A stretch of 64,000 nucleotides of DNA from Aureobasidium sp. EXF-3400. Taxonomy: Eukaryota > Ascomycota > Dothideomycetes > Dothideales > Saccotheciaceae. Positions 56,040 to 64,000 of this stretch are shown here, piece after piece. The notes under the pieces were generated by a model. The model made no database searches, was not told the origin of the DNA, and saw only the letters and a list, made by a program, of their open reading frames with translations. A program made the translations under genes and the position numbers. Within the stretch, counting starts at the first letter, position 1, and the number at the start of each line of letters is the position of its first letter. The stretch is taken from NCBI GenBank assembly GCA_024195585.1, contig SWBL01000055.1, forward strand, positions 1-64,000, read 5' to 3'.

Positions 56040-58894
56040 ATGTCCGAGCCCTTCTCTGACAAGGCTCAGTCCAGCATGGATATTGCTTTGCGCTCCTCTC
56101 GACCTAGTATGCCGTTCGTCGAAGACGTCGACATCGAGGACGTCAACATCAAATCGGAAATCAAGTCCGAGCCTACCGGATGTGAGTCTCCTCTTTTCGA
56201 GCCACAGTCAACCAAGAGAAGCATGGAAGATGAGATCTCTATTTCGGATGTCAAGAAACCAAAGATCTTTACAGAAACTGGTCCTCGTGCATACAGCGGA
56301 GGTCCTGTTCATCAGTACACTCCTGGAACACAGTACAAGTACTCAAGACACGAGGCTGTTCCTGAACTCGAGGTCAACAGCAAGCATCATCAGGACGCCA
56401 TGGCAAACTTCCTTTTCTATATGAGAAGCGAAGTGATACCCTCAATCTTGCCTTACGTGGACGAGGACAAGTCAATCAACGACATGGTCAAGTGGTTGAC
56501 CAAGAATGCCAACATTCCCGAGATCCCACAAACCGTCTTTGCTCTGCTCGGTAACAGTGGTTCGGGGAAAACCAGCACTCTCAACAATCTTTTGGGTGAA
56601 CCTGGTCTTGCTAATGCCGATGCTGCATTGGCTAGTGTCACACAAAACCCACAGCTCTTTAACCATCTTGCCGGACAGCTTACACGGTTCTCAGTCGAGG
56701 TTTTGTTTATCAATGGGCGCTCAATTGAGAACCTGATCAAGAGATGCCTCACTGATCTGGTCAGTTACGTCAGATCCATGGCGGATACTGAAGCTGAAGA
56801 AGAGAACGACCACGTTCGCGAGTTGGCCGAGTCAAGCAGACAAGTACTTGACGACCTCTTTTCTGACCAGGACGGACTCAAGAGCTTAGACGATGTCGAG
56901 GAATTCCTTGAAACTAGGAATCTTCTTCCTCAAGGCAACGAAGGCATCACGGCATCAGCTGTCGAGTCCATATATCAACATATCAGAGAGCGTGCTGTTT
57001 CCGATGGAATTAATCTGGATGCCCGGGAAGTTCATCTTACTGCTGGAAACATCGGAGAGCTTCACGCGAAGACTGCCATGTTCTCGGAGCGCGGAGCTTT
57101 TGCGCCTATCGTCGCCACTGTCCGTACGAAATTTCACTCGCCTCTTCTCTCGATGGGTATCGAGATTGCCGACTTGCCTGGATACACAGACACAAACGGT
57201 CATCTGCGAGAGGCAACAAAGACATACTCGAAGGATATCCCAAAGGCCATCTTTGTCGCCGACCTTTCAAGATGCCTAACTACACCTGATCTGAAGAAGA
57301 GCTTGAAAGAAACCATCAAGAGGGGCGCAGAGAACGTTTGTCTGGTTCTGCGTGGAAAGGAGGTACGTGATAAGTGTCGAGATATGTGATGGGGGTGTAC
57401 TGACAACATTTGTAGAACGTCGATAGATCCACGAGCAAGTGGACTAAGGATGAGATTGCTCATCTCGAAACTTTGGAGAAGTCTCTGAAGGCCGCAAAAT
57501 TCCAACTGGACGCCGCCGATGAGAATATCACTGCACAAGCCACAGCCAATGTTCAAAACATCGAACGCCACATCTTGGAGTACAGAATCAGCGTCCGCGA
57601 TCGTGTGGTTATCGATCACTTCTCTCAGAGAGAGTTTCGTAACAAACATGACCCTTGCAGAATACGTGTCATAACAGTCGCCAACAAGTGCCATGAGCAG
57701 CATATGCTCGGCACCAACAAAGCCATCCTTCCTGTTGAGATGACTGGTATCAAGGAGCTCCGGGCCTACATGTGTGAGGCTCCTAGCAGAGACCGCGTTC
57801 GAGCCTTTGCACGTCACTCTGCGGATTGCATGACCAAGATGCGCCGCATCTCCATCTGGGCTGAAGGACCTAAGATGCTTCCTCGTGATGCTGCGATGGC
57901 GCTTTTTGAGCAGCATACACGTTGGAGTATCAAGGAATACAAGGCCTCTCTCATCAAATCCTTGACGCATTACAAGAAGCAGTTAAGCGCCTGCGCTACC
58001 AGCACATGGGAGGAAGCCGCCCAGAAGACGATTGATGGCTGGACTGCTTCATATGCTGCTCGAACTCAAGGTGTCTTTATTCGACAAGGCGGAAGACATA
58101 CTCCGAACACGAAAGGAATGAAGACGAAAACCAAGAAGCAAAAGCTTGTCTCTTGGATTGAAGATCTCCTGGTTCCCGTCGAGGATGATATCGTGAGACT
58201 TCTCCCGGAGTCAACTTCGGTTGCCATCAAAGGGGTCGAAGAAAGCATCAGCGAAAGTGTCCGCGATGTTGTTAAAAAGATCCGCCAAGGACTCGAGAGG
58301 CTGGACACTATTGGAGGTGCCAACTTGGAAGGAGTTTTCGCGCTCTTTGAGGAAGAGAGAGATCTATGCATTAGCGATGTGCATGACGGTATTGCTAAGC
58401 TAGAGGCCGATCTGAGGTAAGTACCATATGCCAGGTTGCTGATACATCAAACCGCTAACATGGACAGATTGACCGTCCTGGAGTCTGTCGCCGACGAGCC
58501 CTGCGTCGAAGATTCTCCCATCTTCGTGAAGGAGATGTTCAAGATCTTCACAACTGCTTACGACAAATTCCCTCCAAAGACCAAGAACATCTCCAAGGAG
58601 CGCATGAAGTACATCAGAGAACAAGTCACCAGCAGCAAGGGACCTTATGCCCTGATGTGCAGCGAGATCGCTGATAAAGTGACGCCTGTCATCAACAAGT
58701 GGGCAGACAAGACCAACACACGTATCAGCAAGTTGCATGGAGATCTCGGTGACGTTCTTTTCAAATCTTTCGAAGGAAAGAAGATGCCAGACGCCAGACG
58801 CGAGCAGATTGCTCCTGCCATCAAGCTTACCATGGAGAAGGCCAGAGCTATTCTGCAGGCCGATCTTGATGGCTATGCAGCTGACATTCTTTGA
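56040..58894 (+). CDS. Dynamin-like large GTPase, SLIP-GC-like
   Basis: Three exons, 56040-57362, 57416-58416 and 58468-58894, give 916 residues. A G1/Walker A motif GNSGSGKTS begins at residue 171, a G3 motif DLPG at 378, and a possible G4 TVANKC at about 530. The long spacing between G1 and G3 with helical inserts, then extensive helical sequence, fits the SLIP-GC (nuclear GTPase of germinal-centre B cells) / dynamin-like group, which has many fungal members of unknown function. An N-terminal disordered tail holds a basic patch (VKKPKIF) and a possible second one (KGMKTKTKKQK, ~655) that could be nuclear targeting signals. No membrane segment or PH domain is visible. Fold is fairly secure, role is not known. 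Confidence 0.78.
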
Positions 58895-59439
58895 TGAATT
58901 GACACTCTCAGAGGGTTGCAAACAATGAAGCAAAGAGAAGGATGACTATCTAACACAACAGACACACCAGAAAAAGAAAAAACAATTCAAAAACGCAGGA
59001 GAAAAGGCGGAAAAACAGTAACGACTCCACGATTTCATCACGACATAAAGCTCACGAAGGAGCAAAGACAGTTTCTTGCAGAAGGGAAAAAGGAGAGAAG
59101 AGATTTGCATTTCATACAACGTCTGCAGCATATATTAGCCGGTCCATCAGCAGACATTCCATCAGAGAGGATCACGTTCTCAAAAGGAGGACTTTCAGAT
59201 ATGGCAGTTTCAGTATTCTAGCCATCAGTACAAATTGATTTCTTTCCCGAAATGCTCTCTCATCGTATCTCGTTGCTTTCTGTCTCACATGTGATTTCGA
59301 TGGATTGTTAGTAAAGATAGTGGTGGTCTCCAGGATAGCATGTGAGCCGGCGTGATGATCACTATCCTCGACATATCCCAATATTTTTCGCTAATGAAAG
59401 GTCTTTGCAACCTAGATACTAACGAGCGAGCCAAACTCA
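58895..59439. other. Convergent 3' region
   Basis: Between the GTPase gene and the minus-strand secreted protein. A-rich (58970-59010) and without recognised genes. Confidence 0.5.
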
Positions 59440-60882
59440 TCATGCGCATCCAAGATACAGATCGTCCACCACGAAGACACCAGCAGCCTGCTCCCTATTG
59501 AACAAACATTCAATCGTCGTAGTATCATTCACTGCCACCAATTCCCCAGTATTAGGAATCCATTTCCCAGAATCACTGTACGAAAGCCTCTCGAAAGCGC
59601 TGAATGCAATGGTAGGATGACTGGGAGTCTTGCACCAAGCCCAAGCCTCAAAGTCTTCATCGTTCGAGGTAGCCATCATTTGCATTGTAAAGTTGTACTT
59701 GGCGCCAGGGGTTGTGGCAATGGTTTGGGTGATTGTGACGTATTGGTTGTATTGTTGTGATTGGTATAGCAGGGAGTTGTTGCTTTGATAGCCAGGGGAG
59801 GTGACGGTCATTGCACCGTTTGTTAGAGTCCAAGGGCTGAGGGAGCCTGTTTCGAAGTCTCCGGTGACAAGGAGATTTCCTGAAGATGTGCAAGCTGTCG
59901 AGGAAGGAGCGACTGAAGTGCTGCTTGTTGATGTCGTGGAGTCCAAGGTACTCGTAGTCGCAGAGACTGTCGACGAAGCGGCAGTAGTGGTGTTGGCCAT
60001 CGAGTACGTTGGGAAGGACGTCTCGCCGCTAGCAGAAGACGGACAACTCGAGATTGTCGAATACTGTGTCACAGTAGACACATCTCCTTGAAGCGTCAAT
60101 GTCGAGACCTGAGCAGCAGGAGGCGATGCATAGATGGTTTTCTCGACCTTGACGGTTGACAGTGACACCACAGTCGAAGCCGCCTTTGTGCTTGTTAAGA
60201 TAGACTGAGGGCATGACCTAACACTGCAAGTTTGAGAGCATTTTGGGGTGAGTGTCGAGATTGCAGTCGAGATGATCGTAGCAGTTGCAGTCGAAATAAC
60301 CGTCGACTTGGCACAACTGACGACTTTGCAGCCAGTCGGCGTGGTAGGCTGGATACTGACGCTGACAATAGTCTTGGTGATGGTTGTTGGCCTGACGACC
60401 GTACTATATCTGACTTGTGTCGTTGTTCTCCACGCCGTCGCAGTCTTGGTTTGTGTCGATGTCTTCTTGATAGTCAGAACAGCCGTCTCGGTCACAGTGT
60501 GTGTTTTCGTCTTGGTAGCTGTGCAGGCAGTAGCCGATGCAGTGATACAGCCGCAGGCATTGGAGACAGCAGGGGCTTTGAGTGCATAATACGAGGCCGT
60601 CTTCTTAGGACTGCTCAGAGTCAGCAAACTGTAAACTGCTTCCAATGGAAAGAACTCACCCTGAGAGATACGAGTAACAGAATGCAACTGGCGAATTCTG
60701 GTTCCTCTGGATGAAGTTGATGTCGGCATTGTTGCAAGCTGCGATGGGAAAATCAGTTTTCAAGTTCTTGTGTTGGGCGGGCTATTGGGCAAGTACTGAC
60801 AAGTTGCTCTTTCCTCAAGTGTTGGCGAGGCAAGAACAGAGACGCAAAGCGTGAATGCTGTTGTAAGGGTAGTAAACTTCAT
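59440..60882 (-). CDS. Secreted Thr/Ser-rich protein with C-terminal carbohydrate-binding-like domain
   Basis: Minus-strand exons 60801-60882, 60660-60738 and 59440-60610 join in phase to 443 residues. Exon 1 supplies a signal peptide (MKFTTLTTAFTLCVSVLAS). Then comes a short Cys-containing module (SCNNADINFIQ...NACGCI), a long Thr/Ser/Val stretch (~85-290) with TKTKTHTVTETA-like repeats likely to be O-mannosylated, and a C-terminal beta-sandwich beginning NLLVTGDFETGSLSPWTL, which resembles CenC/galactose-binding domains. This layout is common in fungal cell-wall or adhesin-like proteins. No GPI signal is seen at the end (DDLYLGCA). The first donor is GTCAGT, weaker than usual; the acceptor at 60611 was chosen because it preserves frame and follows a CTGAC branch site. 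Confidence 0.75.
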
Positions 60883-60948
60883 GCTTGTGACTATCCCTCG
60901 AAATGATGCTTGAGATCAACAGACAAGTGCATGTAGATTTTGTCTCTC

Positions 60949-60954
60949 TTATAC
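60949..60954 (-). promoter_or_regulatory. TATA-like element of the secreted-protein gene
   Basis: On the minus strand TATAAG (in TTGTATAAGAGAG) lies 67 bp before the ATG at 60882. Position suits a TATA box with a short leader; not proven. Confidence 0.35.
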
Positions 60955-61736
60955 AATAGGAAAGACCATTAATGACTTACATGCAGTGCGAAATGTGATA
61001 TAGTCATCTACTCAAACCACAGCTGAACAACGGGCAATATTTCCACATTCAAGGAGACGAGCCTAAGGACTGACTCGCTCGCAGTATGGACACCATATCT
61101 CTAGCTGTTCATGGCAGGTCACGAACTTATAGGCTACTGACTAGCATGTGCCGGATCAAAAATACAACCGCTCTACATTAACGAGGGGGAGAATAGTCGT
61201 CCAAGACACAACGTCCTATTAACCGTTCTTCAGCTCTGTCTTGTACAGTGCCGTTGAAGAGGATTCGAGAAGCAGAAGCGAGACCGTTTCGGTAAGGCCG
61301 AGCGACAGCCCTCGTCTCCTTGGCGCATGAGCTAGAGAGGTTCAAGGAGAACAGTGCTGCGATCTTCTATTGAAACGCTGTGCAGATGTTCGAGAGAATT
61401 AGATTCAGGAAGATAAAAGGGAGAAGGCAAGGCAAGGTAAGATAAGCACATCTGAATGGTATAAAAAGAGGTTCCGAAGTTTTACCGCACAATTGACATC
61501 CAGAATCATGAGTGTGAGATGTAGAGGCCGGAGAAATATTTATGACTTGACTAATATTTGCTGTTCGAGGTTTCATCAATGACTTCCTGAAGACTTTCAT
61601 CCAATACATTCGAGTACGCATGTCGTTTCCATGCTTCGATATCCTGCATACCATGTTGGGTTGCCACAACTCCAAGCTACTTTAAAGCCGGCGCAAATGA
61701 CCATAACAATGCTCCTATCAACATCGATACTTCTCT
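60955..61736. other. Intergenic, nothing recognised
   Basis: About 780 bases. A plus-strand TATAAAAAG at about 61460 is followed only by a 24-codon ORF. No gene, tRNA or repeat identified. Confidence 0.5.
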
Positions 61737-62582
61737 TCATCTCGGCGATGGTTGACTGTGTATCTCGTCATCGTACTCCGGGGGCCGGTCGTACACCGGA
61801 AGAGCTTCATCACCAGACTCATCACCCACCATGGGGACTTGGCCTGGCATAGATTCAGCGGTCGTCCTTCTTGAAGCCCCTGGGCGAGAGGGAGTGATTG
61901 TGTCGTCTGGGCGAGCAGGAGGTATTCGATCATCTGCTGTCCACGAGAAATCGGAGCCGACACGCTCACGACGATAATGATGACGACGACGGGTCGGAGG
62001 TGAGGTGATGGGGGTTGAACGTGTAGGAGGTGTAGTGTCCATAGAGGTATAAGGGCTGTACCGAAGAGGCAGTTGTGCGTTGGGGATAGGTTCTGGCTCT
62101 GATATGGGTGGGAGTAATGGAGGCAGAGAATTTAGGATATTGGCGTTCGAGGGCAAGTGACCGGATGGAGCTCGCCATGTGTAGGGTTGCTGAGCAGGAA
62201 AGGCCGTAGCAACAGGCGCCGCTTGGTTTGAGTGATACTGACGCACCCATGTGTATGCAGCACGACCGGAAGGAGACTGTGGACTCGAAGGCTGGTTCAC
62301 TTGTGGGGTTGTTGGATGGGGAGTCGTTCGACGAGGACGCGAGTCTGCAGCAGGCGGCTGACCGATGGTAGTATTTAGGTCCAGTCGAATTTGAACCGTG
62401 TTACCTCCGAAGTTAATGTTGGAGAACGACTCGGGCGAGATTGCCACGAGAATAAACATGACGAACAGGACTGGGATGGCGGCGATCGCAGTGCAGATTG
62501 TGATGCAGGTTGCAACAAAGACGAGAGCACTACGGGAGAAAATGTTCCACCAGATGGACAGTCGACCAGGATTATCAGCCAT
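61737..62582 (-). CDS. Small single-pass membrane protein with Pro-rich tail and PPEY motif
   Basis: I place the start at 62582 (MADNPGRLSIWWNIFSRS), giving 281 residues. The frame is open to 62753, but the extra 57 residues look like leader. A hydrophobic stretch at ~17-47 (VFVATCITICTAIAAIPVLF...) forms one, perhaps two, membrane helices. The remainder is Pro/Ser/Arg-rich and probably disordered in the cytosol. The C-terminus ends LPVYDRPPEYDDE: a PPxY motif that in fungi can recruit Rsp5/HulA-type ubiquitin ligases through WW domains. I do not recognise a family. Upstream neighbour RNH201 is on the same strand, 279 bp away. Confidence 0.6.
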   Translation of the reverse strand: MADNPGRLSIWWNIFSRSALVFVATCITICTAIAAIPVLFVMFILVAISPESFSNINFGGNTVQIRLDLNTTIGQPPAADSRPRRTTPHPTTPQVNQPSSPQSPSGRAAYTWVRQYHSNQAAPVATAFPAQQPYTWRAPSGHLPSNANILNSLPPLLPPISEPEPIPNAQLPLRYSPYTSMDTTPPTRSTPITSPPTRRRHHYRRERVGSDFSWTADDRIPPARPDDTITPSRPGASRRTTAESMPGQVPMVGDESGDEALPVYDRPPEYDDEIHSQPSPR

Positions 62583-62861
62583 TGTTGCAGATTTGATCGA
62601 TAGATGTAGATGGATCGTTCGTACAAGTACTCGAATGTGCGCTGTCAATCGAGTGCGTATGTCAAGACATGCTTGCCACGACAGGCTTTGAGATAGGCTA
62701 TGACAAGCTTCGAGGAGGTCTCGATGCAAGCTATAACGGGATCGTGAAAGCACATGTCGGCCACGACGACACTCAACGATCCTATCTCAGGCTCGACGAA
62801 AGCCATGTGACAGGGTGACGATTCTGGTGGTTGACAGCGGATGGTATGAAAGTGTCATAGT

Positions 62862-63899
62862 TTAGAAGACGTCCTCGGTGACACGTCTGCCATACCAGGT
62901 AGAAAGTTGGTCTTCTCCCTGAGCGTGCTCTTCAGCAGAGTACATGAAGAAGTTTGTCAGCTTAGTCGAGTCTTCGTCTTCGGCGACAGGCCAGTTGACC
63001 TTTGCAGCAGGCTTGACATCGAGCAAGTCTTTGGCTGTCGACCAGCTGAAACGACACTCATTGCCCCAGCCGAATAAGGGATCCATATTCTTCTTCAGCC
63101 AAGTAGAGCAGCGTGCATCACTGGGGTATCCTGAGCCCCAGCCCTCAGCAGGTTGTTCAGGCACATTCTTCTCGTTGGAAACAGCATGCTTGAAGACGTC
63201 GTAGCAGACTTCGAGAGCAGCATCTCTCGTGACCTTTGCGCAGACACTGGCAGCGGATACACAGGGGTAGAGCGAGTCGGCCTTTTTGGCAACGATGATT
63301 TTGACGGTAGGGAAGATGCGCTCGAGCTTCTTCTGGTATGCGGCTGGCTGGCCGATGGTATCGATGTAGATCTCCTTCAAGTTGACTCCAAGGGCGAAGA
63401 CGGCATGGATCAAGTCGATAGTGGCATCCATAGCTTGGGCGTTGAGGTTGTAGGTAGCTGTGGGCCTCATCTGGGCAGAAGAGATGTCTTTGGCTGACAT
63501 GACACGAGTGGCCCATCCAGAAGACTCGTACAAATCAGTACCAGGAGTACAGATGGCCTGCATCAAGGAAGATCGGACAGCGGGCGACAAGACCTTGGAG
63601 TCGTCAAAGTGGTGGGTATCGGCCAGTAGAGAGCGGTGCATTGCTAGGGGTAGGTAGTACAGGCCGTAGACCATGGGACCAAGTACGGGACCTCTGCCGG
63701 CTTCGTCGACTCCCAAGACACACTCGATCGACATGTCCTCCTGAAGCATTTTGGGTACAGGCGAGATGTAAGAATATGAGTCTCCTGTAGCGATGTTGGC
63801 CTTGTCGATTGAGGGGGCCATAAAGACATCATCAGGGGGTGTTTCAAGGGCAATATCTTGCTCCTGAGAGTCTGTAGACTGTTCAATTGGGTCGTCCAT
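62862..63899 (-). CDS. RNH201: Ribonuclease H2 catalytic subunit A
   Basis: Type 2 RNase H that cleaves RNA in RNA-DNA hybrids and removes single ribonucleotides from genomic DNA; nuclear, in complex with subunits B and C. Single exon; 345 residues from the ATG at 63899, close to the usual 300-340. The frame also contains an ATG at 63989, 30 codons upstream, less likely. The catalytic motif GVDEAGRGPVLGPMVYG (Asp-Glu) starts near residue 61; further acidic residues lie in FDDSK and IYIDTIG. ADSLYPCVSAASVCAKVTRD and the SDARCSTWLKKN segment are family blocks. The N-terminus has a polar extension of ~55 residues. No breaks seen. Confidence 0.92.
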   Translation of the reverse strand: MDDPIEQSTDSQEQDIALETPPDDVFMAPSIDKANIATGDSYSYISPVPKMLQEDMSIECVLGVDEAGRGPVLGPMVYGLYYLPLAMHRSLLADTHHFDDSKVLSPAVRSSLMQAICTPGTDLYESSGWATRVMSAKDISSAQMRPTATYNLNAQAMDATIDLIHAVFALGVNLKEIYIDTIGQPAAYQKKLERIFPTVKIIVAKKADSLYPCVSAASVCAKVTRDAALEVCYDVFKHAVSNEKNVPEQPAEGWGSGYPSDARCSTWLKKNMDPLFGWGNECRFSWSTAKDLLDVKPAAKVNWPVAEDEDSTKLTNFFMYSAEEHAQGEDQLSTWYGRRVTEDVF

Positions 63900-64000
63900 G
63901 ATATTGTATGCTTTTGGTAAGAAATGTATGATTTCGAAGAAGAGGGTATTGTTCAGAAAACAGAGAGTTGGTGGGAGACGCGAAGACACGCGACGTGAAA
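63900..64000. other. Window edge, RNH201 upstream
   Basis: Leader or promoter of RNH201; nothing further visible. Confidence 0.4.

Noticed and set aside
62380..62410. Box-B-like GGTTCAAATTC on the minus strand (possible tRNA)
   Set aside because: No box A, acceptor or anticodon stem; it lies inside the coding sequence of the membrane protein.

Overview
The window is nuclear DNA of a filamentous ascomycete (Pezizomycotina). Most genes have short GT-AG introns of about 50-120 nt, often with CTAAC/CTGAC branch-point-like sequences. The gene set is typical of such fungi: SepA-type formin, Trs120/HypA, tuberin, Pth11-like rhodopsin-domain protein, NmrA-like protein and Dal5-type MFS carrier. A dothideomycete is my best guess from protein flavour, but sequence alone does not prove it. 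I joined exons by hand; junctions were checked for reading phase.

Left part (1-16.8 kb): the 3' part of the complex III core subunit QCR2, ATP synthase epsilon (ATP15), the NatC subunit NAA35/MAK10, a tRNA-Trp with a short intron plus an inverted partial copy of its 3' half, an NmrA-like oxidoreductase (minus), TRS120 (minus) and, divergently, tuberin/TSC2 (plus). From 16.8 to 24.3 kb the DNA is more accessory: a 2.1 kb stretch with no convincing gene, a Dal5-family MFS transporter and a rhodopsin-domain membrane protein.

Middle part (24.3-52 kb): O-mannosyltransferase PMT2, a 1856-residue formin, an SRPK-like kinase interrupted by two in-frame TGA codons (minus), RNA polymerase III subunit RPC2 (minus), an Mpt5-type PUF protein, splicing factor SF3b145/CUS1, an Arg/Ser/Pro-rich protein and a seven-knuckle Gis2/CNBP protein. 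Many of these act in RNA synthesis, splicing or translation control, but they are separate transcription units, not an operon.

Right part (52-64 kb): a secreted arylsulfotransferase-like protein, a SLIP-GC-like large GTPase with a repeat-bearing leader, a secreted Thr/Ser-rich protein with a galactose-binding-like end (minus), a small membrane protein with a PPEY motif (minus) and RNase H2 subunit A (minus).

I see no CRISPR, no prophage and no intact transposon. The most unusual signals are the doubly interrupted kinase, an apparent GT...TG intron in the MFS gene, the inverted partial tRNA copy, a perfect 18-bp palindrome just upstream of TSC2, a 22-bp minisatellite, and alternative splice choices in NAA35 and the PUF gene. 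I found no clear new multi-gene system.
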